Assembly (NCBI GenBank): GCA_028023455.1
Contig: JAQFVV010012396.1
Span: 23,599,292 to 23,663,291, forward strand
Reading direction: 5' to 3'
DNA: 64,000 nucleotides
From: Epiperipatus broadwayi
Taxonomy: Eukaryota; Onychophora; Udeonychophora; Euonychophora; Peripatidae
A program made the translations under genes and the position numbers. Positions 55,303 through 64,000 of this stretch are shown piece after piece. Below the pieces are notes generated by a model. That model was not told the origin of the DNA. It saw only the letters and a program-made list of their open reading frames with translations, and did not search any database. Each line of letters opens with the position of its first letter. Positions within the stretch are counted from its first letter, which is position 1.

Positions 55303-55605
55303 ATTTTTTTTCAGTATTATATATATATAAGTTCTTATATACTGATTTATTATATTATAATACTGAATATAAATATGTTTCGTGTTATAAAAAATGTCGA
55401 TTTAGCCTAACCCATTGTGGTTCAACGCTGATTCAGTGAGTTGATGAAGTTACAAGGTACTGATTACAATAAGTACGTCATTAAAATTATGTTAAAGTTA
55501 ATTGTCAAAGTTTATTTTCATACTTGACAAAAGATTGTATTGAGGTGCTTCACTTTCACTGTGTCATTTGAAGAACATAAATAAGATATAAGTTGAGTTT
55601 TTTTT

Positions 55606-55715
55606 TCCATATGTCATAGCATCGGACGGGAGGCGAACCCGCAACAACCGTCTGCAACCAACTGCTTGCTTGCAAGGCAGCTGCGCTGACATCTCGGCTA
55701 ACAACGAGTACATTT
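55606..55715 (-). mobile_element. tRNA-derived SINE, family alpha copy 1
   Basis: On the minus strand GTTAGCCGAGATGTCAGCGC is a Ser/Leu-type A-box region, CTGCCTTGCAAGCAAG is an anticodon-arm-like block, and TGCGGGTTCGCCTCCCGT contains the B-box and T-arm. It then ends TCCGATGCTATGAC followed by an A-rich tail (T9 on the plus strand near 55599-55607). The order matches the copy at 56358-56462. GC content is far above the surroundings. The extra length between boxes rules out a normal tRNA. Confidence 0.75.
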
Positions 55716-56357
55716 TATATCGTTATTATACAAACTTGAATAATATTTATAATAATTTCTTCTTAATGATATTTATTTTTCCACTACAGCGTGTATATAT
55801 ATATTACGGGTGAAGCTTATATTCTGTACAATAATTTCATGTTTAAACTTGCTTCTTCTTGTCTACATATTCCAGTTATACAATTTTATATAATATTTTA
55901 GCTTACAATATTTTTTGTTATTTAAATACAAATGTCTCTTTTTTGAGTATTTAAATGATTTAATATTTTTAAAATGATTTCTCTTTCCCCCTCTTATAAG
56001 AAAAGAAAAGAAATGTAAAATAATCTATAACGTCTCCCATAAAAGTTCTAGGCTTATATTCATTCTAAAAGTCAAACATTATTGTTAAAAGTCTTCTTTT
56101 TGTAATTGTAGGAATTCTCTAAAAATCTCTTATCTTAATTAAATTTGTAAGAACAATGGATAATTTTACTTTCAAAATCAGAAAGTTGTAATAAAAAACA
56201 GATATAATTGGGTTTAAAACTTTATTACTTTTTGTTTGTTTTCTTTTTGAATTTCACTAATCGCTGTTATTTTCAATTGAGTACAATTATTTGCATATGA
56301 ATTGTTCACTTGAAATGTGGTCTTTTAATTTGAATAATAACTATACAAAAATCCGCT
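55716..56357. other. AT-rich spacer between two inverted SINE copies
   Basis: No motif was recognised. Confidence 0.4.
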
Positions 56358-56462
56358 TGCATTGGTGGTCGAGAGGTCAGCGCGTCTGCCTTGCACTTGC
56401 AGGCAGTTGCCCGGGTTGCGGTTCGCGTTCCGGCCGATGCTATGACACTTTAAAAAAAAAAA
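56358..56462 (+). mobile_element. tRNA-derived SINE, family alpha copy 2
   Basis: GGTGGTCGAGAGGTCAGCGC (A-box region), GTCTGCCTTGCACTTGCAGG (anticodon-arm-like), TTGCGGTTCGCGTTCCGG (B-box) and CCGATGCTATGACACTTT are followed directly by A12. The poly(A) tail and shared 3' phrase with copy 1 indicate retroposition using LINE-type machinery. A candidate target duplication (AAAAATC on both sides) is too short and AT-rich to be firm. The open frame across it is incidental. Confidence 0.8.
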
Positions 56463-57127
56463 AATCTGTTATTTTTTCTTCTACAACTGCTTGTTAATTT
56501 AAATATAATTTAATAGTAATGGCAAGAAAAAAAAGTCGTTGAATTAATACTTACTGCGATCTGCAAATCTTTTGAATACAAGTTTTATTATTATTTTTTT
56601 ATGATGGCATAAAAATACTTAAATTGTTAAGTGATTAAAAGATCATACAACATTTGAGCACTAACCAAACACGTGAAATTTGAATATTGAAATGTTGAGC
56701 TTTGATTTATAATTTGTATTTATTACATCAATTAATCTCCCATCGTCTCAACCGTACAAGGCAAGCTAGTTGGGAAACATGTGTACATGTTTCTGACTGT
56801 GTACAAAAGCTCATTAAATTTTATGATACAGTTCTTCTGGTGAAGACTATAGATCAGAAATTATTCTGGGAATTAAGATAGTGAAGCACTGGATAGTGAT
56901 TTAATAAGCATTCCATCAAATCATGAATCGATTACTTAATTTTATAATAGATAACAGCAATAGAATAGAAAAGACTATTTGCTTTTGAAAAGCATAGTAT
57001 AAGCTGAGATCATTTAAGATGTTTATTAGTTTTATCACAACAAGTATCTTTTAGTGTTACATAAATTGTTATTAATTATTCTTTGTTAGTTAAAAATTTT
57101 TTATAATTCATTTAACCTTGACTCCTC
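56463..57127. other. AT-rich stretch without recognisable gene
   Basis: No motif or clear repeat was seen. Confidence 0.4.
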
Positions 57128-57207
57128 TGTGTTGTTAGTGCAGTTGGTAGAGTATCTGACATGGGATCAGAAGATCCCAGAATCAATTCTGGCCACTCTG
57201 ACACTTA
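57128..57207 (+). mobile_element. tRNA-like sequence (SINE head or tRNA pseudogene)
   Basis: TTAGTGCAGTTGGTAGAGTA near 57137 is a good A-box/D-arm. TCTGACATGGGATCAGA folds as a 5-bp anticodon arm with a 7-base loop but lacks the universal T33. CCCAGAATCAATTCTGG forms a T-arm with a weak B-box. The acceptor stem is not clean, so a functional tRNA is unlikely. Confidence 0.55.
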
Positions 57208-57358
57208 AACTTCTTACAAATTCCCATGCAAAAAACACATTAGCATTTTTATGGACATTAAAATTATTTAGATGCATGAAAAACTCCATTTTTTAATATT
57301 TCATATCTTTTTATATAATAGCATTTATAATTAATAATAATAATCTATATGTTTATTT

Positions 57359-57467
57359 CCTGGGAGTTCATAAAAAGGTTGAGTACTGAAAGTGATAGTT
57401 CTGGACACCCAATTGAGGGATATTAAGCTTAGGAGTCTGTCATACTACTATACTAAACCAGGCAAAG
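57359..57467 (-). mobile_element. tRNA-like SINE, family beta copy 2
   Basis: The minus strand reads CTGGTTTAGTATAGTAGTAT, GACAGACTCCTAAGC, TGGGTGTCCAGAACTATC and CACTTTCAGTACTCAACC, then TTTTTATGAACTCCCAGG. Each block has a counterpart in the same order at 49538-49645. Confidence 0.6.
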
Positions 57468-57532
57468 GATTATTTGTAATTAATGGTTCAACTTATATAT
57501 AAATCAATAATTTAGTGCAGCATATATACTAA

Positions 57533-57842
57533 TCAGTAAAAGGAATTTGACCTTTAAACATGTGCTGTTTTCAGAGCTTATTTTTGTATAAGTCAACCCT
57601 TACATACCAAGTTTAACTCAGATCTTGATTCTATTCTGGGTTTGATGTTTAATTGACAATTGAATTGTAAAAATTTTGATGTTGTCTTACACAGAAGAAA
57701 AAGTATCTTATTTTTAATCACCTGCGATTAAACATATATTAGTTTAAAATATTTATAAATCATTAATTTAGTGTGTAGATGTAAAACTTTAAATATGAAC
57801 AGCGCCTGTTTGGAGATTAATCTTCTTCTACTGATTAGATAT
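57533..57842. mobile_element. MITE with about 45-base terminal inverted repeats, family E copy 1
   Basis: TAATCAGTAAAAGGAATTTG at the left end is inverse to the right end CTTCTTCTACTGATTA. The arms extend through ACATGTGCTGTTTT and its degenerate inverse. The interior (TTTGATGTTTAATTGACAAT and onward) recurs inverted at 58.78-58.84 kb. There is no coding capacity. Confidence 0.65.
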
Positions 57843-57852
57843 ATATGATTAC

Positions 57853-58207
57853 ATTTTGAATTACAAGTACCAAATTAACTCAATTCACTTTAGATAAATA
57901 TAGTAATGACTATTATTAATAATTTACTAAACAAGGGATTATCTCTAGCACATATATAAACTTTAAAACTTAACAAAAGATTAATGTATCTAATTTTTTA
58001 AAATTAAACACAGAAGCAAACTGTGGTTGTGTGTTTACTTTTAAAACATCAGACATATTAATCTTTAATTGAGTTTTAAAATTTATATCCGTGCTAGAGA
58101 TAATCTCTAGTTTAGTAAATGATTAATAATAGTCATTACTATATTTATCTAAAGTGGATGGTGTCAATGTTGTGGGTTGAATTAATTTGACACTTGTAAT
58201 TCAAAAT
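57853..58207. mobile_element. Hairpin element with about 140-base arms
   Basis: The left arm (from 57853, ATTTTGAATTACAAGTACC, through ACTTTAGATAAATATAGTAA and GATTATCTCTAGCAC) is inverse to the right arm ending ACTTGTAATTCAAAAT at 58207. A loop of about 60 bases lies near 57990-58050. The right arm has a small insertion (GTGTCAATGTTGTGGG). No coding content. Confidence 0.8.
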
Positions 58208-58261
58208 ATAATTATTTAATATAGATAAATATTTTTCATGTAATAATGATATATATGAAAG

Positions 58262-58335
58262 ATAGAGACCTGAACTAACTGATGAGTGCTGGTTCAGCAT
58301 GAAATGCATATTGAGAGTCATTTGTCTTTTATTGT
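58262..58335 (+). mobile_element. Foldback family B, partial copy 3
   Basis: TGAGTGCTGGTTCAGCATGA followed by a degraded TATTGAGAGTCATTTGTCTTTT matches the centre of family B copies 1 and 4. The B-box-bearing end is missing. Confidence 0.6.
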
Positions 58336-58389
58336 ATCTTTATTTATATGAATTTAAAAGAATATGTAGTAATACTTAGTTTAAAACAT

Positions 58390-58672
58390 TAAGCATCACA
58401 TGATCACTATCTTATACTAGCACATACTTGTTTGTAAACAAAGCAAAAACCTCTCCATACAGTATTGCCACCCTGTACCAACCAGAGTAATCAATGAATG
58501 CAAGCTCCTCACTGACGATGGCCACAAGCCAGAAACTAGTCTCAGGATATTAGATGAGTAGGCATTAGATAGGGATTTTATGCACAAGCTTTCTGGCATT
58601 CATTGATTATTCTGGCTGGCACAGGGTGGCAATACTGTATGGAGAGTTTTGCTTTGTTTACAATACTGAGTT
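58390..58672. mobile_element. Foldback element, family A copy 3
   Basis: GCATCACATGATCACTATCT, AAACAAAGCAAAAACCTCTC and CATACAGTATTGCCACCCTG on the left pair with CAGGGTGGCAATACTGTATG and GAGAGTTTTGCTTTGTTTAC on the right. The middle CCACAAGCCAGAAACTAGTC is the family A inner arm, present once, so part of the left arm was lost. Confidence 0.75.
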
Positions 58673-58774
58673 TATTTAATATATTCATTAGATATATATG
58701 TTATTATTGATTTATAATAATTCTAAACTGATATACATTTAAGTGCAGATGATTTAAAATGAGATTCTTTCTCT

Positions 58775-58992
58775 TTCTTGTAAGATAACATCAAAATTTG
58801 TACAATTCAGTTGTCAATTAAAACATCAGGCATAGCATATTCAGTAAGGATTGGCTTATATAGAATCAGACCTAAGCACAAGTGATTCACTTGCATTTTT
58901 AAAATCTTACTGATGGATGAGTGCATGTAGATTTAAGACTTTAAAAATAAACAACACATGTTTGAAAGTTAACTTCCTTCTGCTGATTACAA
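58775..58992. mobile_element. Family E MITE, partial inverted copy 2
   Basis: GTAAGATAACATCAAAATTT, then GTTGTCAATTAAAACATCA, is the inverse of the interior of copy 1. CATGTTTGAAAGTTAACTTC and TTCTGCTGATTA at the right end match the terminal repeat. The opposite terminal repeat is absent. Confidence 0.6.
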
Positions 58993-59092
58993 CTTATGTA
59001 ACATGTTATAAGTTTGAACATGGTTTGCTGTCTCCAGAATTACCTTTTCTACCATTATATCAAACAATTCAGAGAACTGTGGCCATTGCCCG

Positions 59093-59093
<1 letters not shown>

Positions 59094-59139
<46 letters not shown>
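59094..59139. repeat. (TA)n microsatellite
   Basis: About 22 TA units. Confidence 0.95.
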
Positions 59140-59141
<2 letters not shown>

Positions 59142-59564
59142 CAAACCATATGCTGTTTTATTTTGAACTTTTTTATTTCAATTAATAAAACATACTGGTT
59201 GAGTGATTAAAAGGATATGATATCAAGTATCTGGAATGCATGAAATAATAATAAATTTAGAAAATGAATAGAATTTAATCTCGAAAACTGCAATTTTTCT
59301 TTTTGTCTATTTTTTTTATCTGCACTCTATTGTGTAAATAACCATTCACTTTTGCTTTTACTTATCTAACTAATTTCTATCATACTTTCATAATACAATT
59401 ACATCTACACAAAGTCATATATATATATATTTAATATTTAAAGATGTTTTTAAACATGTAATATTTTTTCTTCTTTTTTTCCTATGTATTGATTTTTACT
59501 TTAATATATCATACCATTTACACCTTTCTTTAACACTTTATCAATACTCTTTATTTATATCAAA

Positions 59565-59765
59565 ACTAACAGTTTCAACTGTCGTGCAGTCATCACCAGA
59601 GCTACAATATTCAAATATATAATTAATACACTTATACACATATTCATTTTTGTTTATATTGTGTATTTAATTATGTATATGAATATGTGTATAAGTGTTA
59701 AATTGGAATATGAGTATAAGTGTTAAATTGGAATATGTGTATAAGTGTTAAATTTGTTAAATTGG
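59565..59765. repeat. Stem-loop-like motif and three 25-base tandem repeats
   Basis: AACAGTTTCAACTGTCGTGC followed by AGTCATCACCAGAGC near 59568 resembles the inverse of the inner stem-loop of family C copy 2. Downstream, GGAATATG(T/A)GTATAAGTGT plus TAAATT is repeated three times (about 59680-59755). An inverse ACACTTATACACATATTC lies upstream near 59627. Confidence 0.6.
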
Positions 59766-59907
59766 AATGATAAGCTATTTGATAATATTGTCAAGTTTGT
59801 CTAAAATAGAGTGTTGAAGAGTGGAGAAGATTGAAGCCTGTCCATTAATGTTTGAAGATTTGCTATTTAATATAAACTGAGCACTGATTATGTATGTGTG
59901 TGGGAAT

Positions 59908-60068
59908 TGATGATCTGGACCAACTTATGAGTCCTGGTTCAGCACAAAATACGAATATTGGAGATCCTTTATCTTTTTCACATGTATGTGGTCGTGTGCA
60001 TCGGTTGTAGAAGATAAAATGGATATCTATAGGGAACTAGAAAGTCTGAGTTCAAATCCCATCTAATT
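59908..60068 (+). mobile_element. Family B element, copy 4 (single arm)
   Basis: GAGTCCTGGTTCAGCACAAA, ATTGGAGATCCTTTATCTTT, TTCACATGTATGTGG and GTCTGAGTTCAAATCCCAT run in the same order as the right arm of copy 1. No left arm is present, so this could be the SINE-like progenitor form of the foldback copies. Confidence 0.7.
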
Positions 60069-61618
60069 AATGTAGAATAGTATATTTTTTTTACTAAAAA
60101 TAAAGTATTTCATAATATTTAATTAAAACAAAATATTCGATTCAGATTTATAATTTTATTATCCAAAAAATCTTTTTATTAAAAGCATTATTGTTTATTA
60201 AATTAACTTTTTTTGAAAGTTGTTTACATTTTAATAAATTTGTTTTTATGTCAAAGTGTATTTGTTACTTCATAAATAAATGTCATCAAAATTGAGGAAT
60301 GAAGTTGTTAAGCTTAAATCATTTGCCATTATTTTCTTATTTCAAATATACTCATGTTACAAATATATATATATTTTTTTTAATTCTGTTTTTTTTTTTT
60401 TTTTTTGATTTTGACTGTTGGATCAAGTTAAAAGATTTCATTTCCAAATGACTTTTTTTTAGTAATTACAATTTTAAATAAAATTTAATACAAAGTGAAT
60501 ACAACACATAATTTATAAATATTAATTTAAATTATTATTATTACATGACAATAAAGAGGGAATTAAACACTTATATAAATATTATCTTCTAATAATTGCG
60601 ATATTAAAAAAATAAAAATAATAGTATACACAATGCTTTATTTTATTGCTTATAAATTCAGTATACTACACTCATTTAAATAACAGAAATCATTTAATTA
60701 TTAGTCAATAAATGATTATCTTACTATTTTAGCTGGATGATAGAGGTATCATTAATTTTAATTCATCAGATGATTAACTATTATTGCTTTAATCATAAAG
60801 CGAAAGTATGTTCGTAATATGAAACAGCCATTGTTATTAATGAAAGAAGTATTACATTCCAATGGACAACAATTATATATAATATCTTTAATATTTTATT
60901 TAAAGATCCTTCTAATATTCCAAAAATGCAATTGTAAAATCATAACACTGGATAAGTTTATTTTATCTTGCTAAATACTCTAATCTTAAATCTGTTGCTA
61001 TAAAAAAATATTTTTGTTGGAATGGACATGTAAATAAATAAATGTTATATGGCTTCCTCAGATCAGGTTTTATTTTAGAATTGAGCATTATTTTCATGTA
61101 AGAAACACATATCTTTTAACATTGTAAGTATTATCTCAAAGATAATTTAATGTTATCAGATATTGGTTTCAGAAAATATAACATATTTTTTTTAAAAAAG
61201 TTTGCTATAGAAGATAGTCTTGTAAAATTTAAACTAACAGATTAAAGGATTAGAATGTGATATAAACACATATTTGTGTTTTTCATTTTGATACCTATGG
61301 TGATCACAAATTGCCTTTTAATCTTTTATATCTATGTATTTTGATTATGAAATTAAAATAATCATTCTGTTTATAAGCGATGAGTAATGTACATTTGACT
61401 GATTAGACAGATTTAAAAAAAAGCAAAAAAAAAGCTATGATGATTATACAAACAAGCAGTATTTTATTGGTAAATTATTAATAAAATAGTCATACATCAA
61501 TGAAAACATTCGAAAGCATTTCACTCTTTAGCAAACATTTGTGGCTAGCAACTATAACTAAATGACAACGAATTAATTTATTATTAATTTATACTCATAA
61601 TTTTTAAAAATTATTAAA
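60069..61618. other. AT-rich stretch without recognisable gene
   Basis: Nothing was recognised apart from T and A runs (for example about 60388-60406). Confidence 0.45.
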
Positions 61619-61870
61619 CCACTGAAAGATGGAGATTTTTCTCTGATTATTCAGTTTTTCTAATCTGTAGCCTCTTTTCTCTATATAACACCATCAAATT
61701 GTCTTGTTTCATTCATCCATTCACATGGTCTCTGAGTCTTTCTTGATCTCTTGGATCCAATTTAAAATTCCAACTATCTGCCTATTAATATTTCTTCTAA
61801 CAATATGCCAAACTCAGCTCTATGTTAGTTTATTAAGCCATTAAATGATATCAATGATGTAAATATTAAT
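61619..61870 (-). mobile_element. Short RTE LINE 3' fragment
   Basis: The minus strand matches the C-terminal coding part of the RTE copy at about 13.18-13.44 kb, with parallels such as CATGTGAATGGATGAATGAA to the RPHVRWMDEI segment. It is heavily diverged with indels, so it is the oldest of the three RTE pieces. Confidence 0.75.
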
Positions 61871-62049
61871 TGTACTAATATTTAAGAGTTGCAGAGAAAT
61901 CTTGTCTGATAAATATTACCTACTATAATTATCTCATTCAGATATATATAAAAAAAAAAAAACTATAATCAAAAATATCTAATAAGCACTAGTTTAAGTC
62001 ATTAAAATTGTCCTGACATAGAAGCATTAAGAAAATAATAATGTACTAT

Positions 62050-62790
62050 TTGAAAAAAATAAAAATAAATAGTTGTTGACAATATTGGATAATTCTTCTA
62101 ATGAATAAATAACACAATAACTCTATCAAATAATATAAATTATTGTACACCTATAAAATGTGACAATAAGAGTAGAAAAAATTCAAAAACTATTAATCAC
62201 TAATATTATTTTGCCAAGTGCTTTCAATTAGCATAACCCTAGTGTTCAACTGAGCATGCACTGGAATATTAACCATTCAGTTCCAATATGTCACCATGAG
62301 TTTGATATACAGTAAAGAAAGCACTTTGAAATCAGCATAACACTAGGGTTCCACTGAGCATGTACTGGAATATTAACTGTTCAGTTCCAATATGTTACCA
62401 TGAGTCTGGTATACAGTAAAGAAAGCACTTTAAAATCAGCATAACTATAGTGTTGCACTGAGCATGCCCTGGAATATTAACCGTTCAGTTCCAATATGTC
62501 ATCATGAGTCTGGTACACAGTAAAGAAAGAACTTTGCAATCAGCTTAACACTAGTGTTCCACTGAGCATGCACTGGAATATTAACCATTCAGTTCCCATA
62601 TGTTACTATGGGTCTGGTACACAGTACAGAAAGCACGTGGCAAAATAATATTAGTGCTTAATAGTTTTTTTTTTCTACTCTGGTTGTCATGTACAATAAT
62701 TCTTTTAAATGGGTTGATATTTACTTTTACAGAAGAAATTATCATTTAATAAAATCAACAATGAGTATTTCACTATTTTTTTACATATAT
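62050..62790. mobile_element. TIR element carrying an internal 104-base satellite
   Basis: The left arm (about 62050-62226) and right arm (about 62626-62790) are inverse complements. The innermost 37 bases are near-identical (CACTAATATTATTTTGCCA, (A/C)GTGCTTTC). Farther out lie GAGTAGAAAAAA and AAATTATTGTACA, with a weaker outermost part (TAATTCTTCT, TTGTTGA). Between the arms are four tandem units of 104 bases. There is no coding capacity. The architecture fits a non-autonomous DNA transposon that has amplified an internal tandem repeat. Confidence 0.8.
62227..62637 (+). repeat. Tandem repeat, 104-base unit, four copies
   Basis: GCATAAC(or GCTTAAC)-CTAGTGTT anchors fall at 62231, 62335, 62439 and 62543, exactly 104 bases apart. 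Each unit contains CTGAGCATG, CTGGAATATTAAC, TTCAGTTCC and ATACAGTAAAGAAAG-like blocks with about 5-10 differences between units. Confidence 0.95.
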
Positions 62791-64000
62791 GACACATTAA
62801 TTTCAGTATATTTAAAAAAATCATTTAACATCATTTTTCTTTTCAAATCTTGTTTTCTTTTTTAAAAAAATTATGAACCATTTTTTATTTCAGTTTCCCT
62901 CCACCAATTAATATTTGAAAATAGTAGATATCTTCTGTCATATTCCAGATGCAATGATTACATCATCCATATTGTACTGGGTAAACCTCTACCCAATTTT
63001 AACTTTTGGCATACCTATCAAGCATGACGTGACTGTAGCTCTCAGAGTGAGATCTCAATACTAATTTTAATAGAAATATGCATTCGATAATTTAATTTAT
63101 ATTAACATATTATAAATTAAACAAGATATTGAACATGGTTGATTATTTTATTACCATGCCAGTGAATGTCAAAAGGTTAATTGCTGTATACCTTTGAAAG
63201 AGTGTGAATAATTCACATCTTTACGCACCACTCCCAGACAGAGAAAATCCCCGACTGGAAGGATATACCACCTCCAACCCATTACATAACATATACCAAC
63301 TTTCTAAGGCACAATAAAGTCATATCCCATTATGCTATGCACAACCCTCTTATCTCAGGTGATATAAAAAAGAAATTTTAAAGCCATTCTCAGAAATATA
63401 TTTACTTTTGTTATATTTTAGGAAATGGAATAAAAATAAATATAACACTCAGCAATAAAATAAGTTATAAAACATTTATTACACAAATCAATTAATATTA
63501 CTTAAACACCATTATCCCAACGCCAATTACATAAATAAAAGAAAATAAGATATTACTTAATCCATTTCCCTTAATTCATAAAAATGTTTGGATGAAGTGG
63601 TCTGAGTTCTATGCCCACACATTTATATTAGGCAATATAAAAGGTAATATGAGATCATTAAATATTTGGTCAATATAAAAGGTAATATGAGATCATTAAA
63701 TATTTGGTCATGCATGTATGCTCATTTCTGCATTTATTCCACAGTTTAATAGTATTTTAAAATAGTGCATTAACATACACTTAAACACACAAAGAAACAA
63801 AGTAAAAACATCATTTTATGCACTTTGTCTTGACTTAATATATATGAATTTGAATGGTTTGAGCATAAATATGATATGATGTAAGATGCACATACTCATC
63901 TTATAGTTTTTGTACATTTTAAAATAAATGTGGAAGAATGACTAACTTAAAGACTCCTGCACTTAGCGGATAAATGACTTAACATATATCCACTACTGAA
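62791..64000. other. AT-rich stretch without recognisable gene
   Basis: Less AT-rich pieces at 62.93-63.06 and 63.19-63.36 kb show no recognised motif. A 38-base tandem duplication lies at 63633-63708. Confidence 0.4.
63633..63708. repeat. Tandem duplication, 38-base unit
   Basis: CAATATAAAAGGTAATATGA plus GATCATTAAATATTTGGT is present twice with no visible change, which suggests a recent duplication. Confidence 0.95.

Noticed and set aside
57128-57207. Functional tRNA gene
   Set aside because: The anticodon loop lacks T33 and the acceptor stem does not pair cleanly, so it is listed as tRNA-like only.

Overview
This is AT-rich, gene-poor eukaryotic intergenic or intronic DNA. No host exon, rRNA gene, functional tRNA gene, operon or CRISPR array can be supported. 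The mix suggests a mollusc and most likely a coleoid cephalopod such as an octopus: an RTE-type LINE, tRNA-headed SINEs, a decayed Ty3/Gypsy element, many foldback/MITE elements, and long trinucleotide and (TA)n tracts. The species assignment is inference, because nothing in the window identifies the organism directly.

Layout: (1) 0-6 kb holds one copy of a small inverted-repeat element (family C) and an old, frame-broken LINE (EN, RT, C-terminal zinc knuckle). The LINE is bracketed by an (ACT)n/(AAT)n tract upstream and a long (TAA)n/(CAA)n/(GAA)n tract downstream. (2) 10.1-13.5 kb holds a young RTE-clade LINE whose endonuclease and reverse transcriptase are broken by two visible single-base losses. 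Two short, older, antisense 3' pieces of the same family lie at 34.0-34.8 and 61.6-61.9 kb. (3) 16-31 kb is a field of hairpins and foldback elements, including one with arms of about 215 bases (30.8-31.3 kb), plus an AGT-rich satellite tract. (4) 42.75-49.38 kb is a degenerate Ty3/Gypsy retrotransposon on the minus strand. It has two recognisable LTRs (the right one split by an insertion of about 750 bases), RT and integrase remnants, and inside it a run of 99 G flanked by a perfect 12-base direct repeat. (5) 49.5-60.1 kb is a cluster of SINE heads, MITEs and nested inverted repeats. (6) 62.05-62.8 kb is an element with long terminal inverted repeats carrying four copies of a 104-base tandem repeat.

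The only coding capacity seen is that of retrotransposons: LINE endonuclease/RT for target-primed reverse transcription, and Gypsy RT/integrase. All of it is disrupted. The non-coding repeats are non-autonomous elements that would need enzymes supplied from elsewhere. Their common structural theme is long self-complementary arms, which would form double-stranded RNA if transcribed. No undescribed protein system was found. The least ordinary items are the poly-G tract with its flanking duplication, the TIR element with internal satellite, and the several foldback families recurring in one window.

Coordinates of repeats were read by eye and may be off by several bases.
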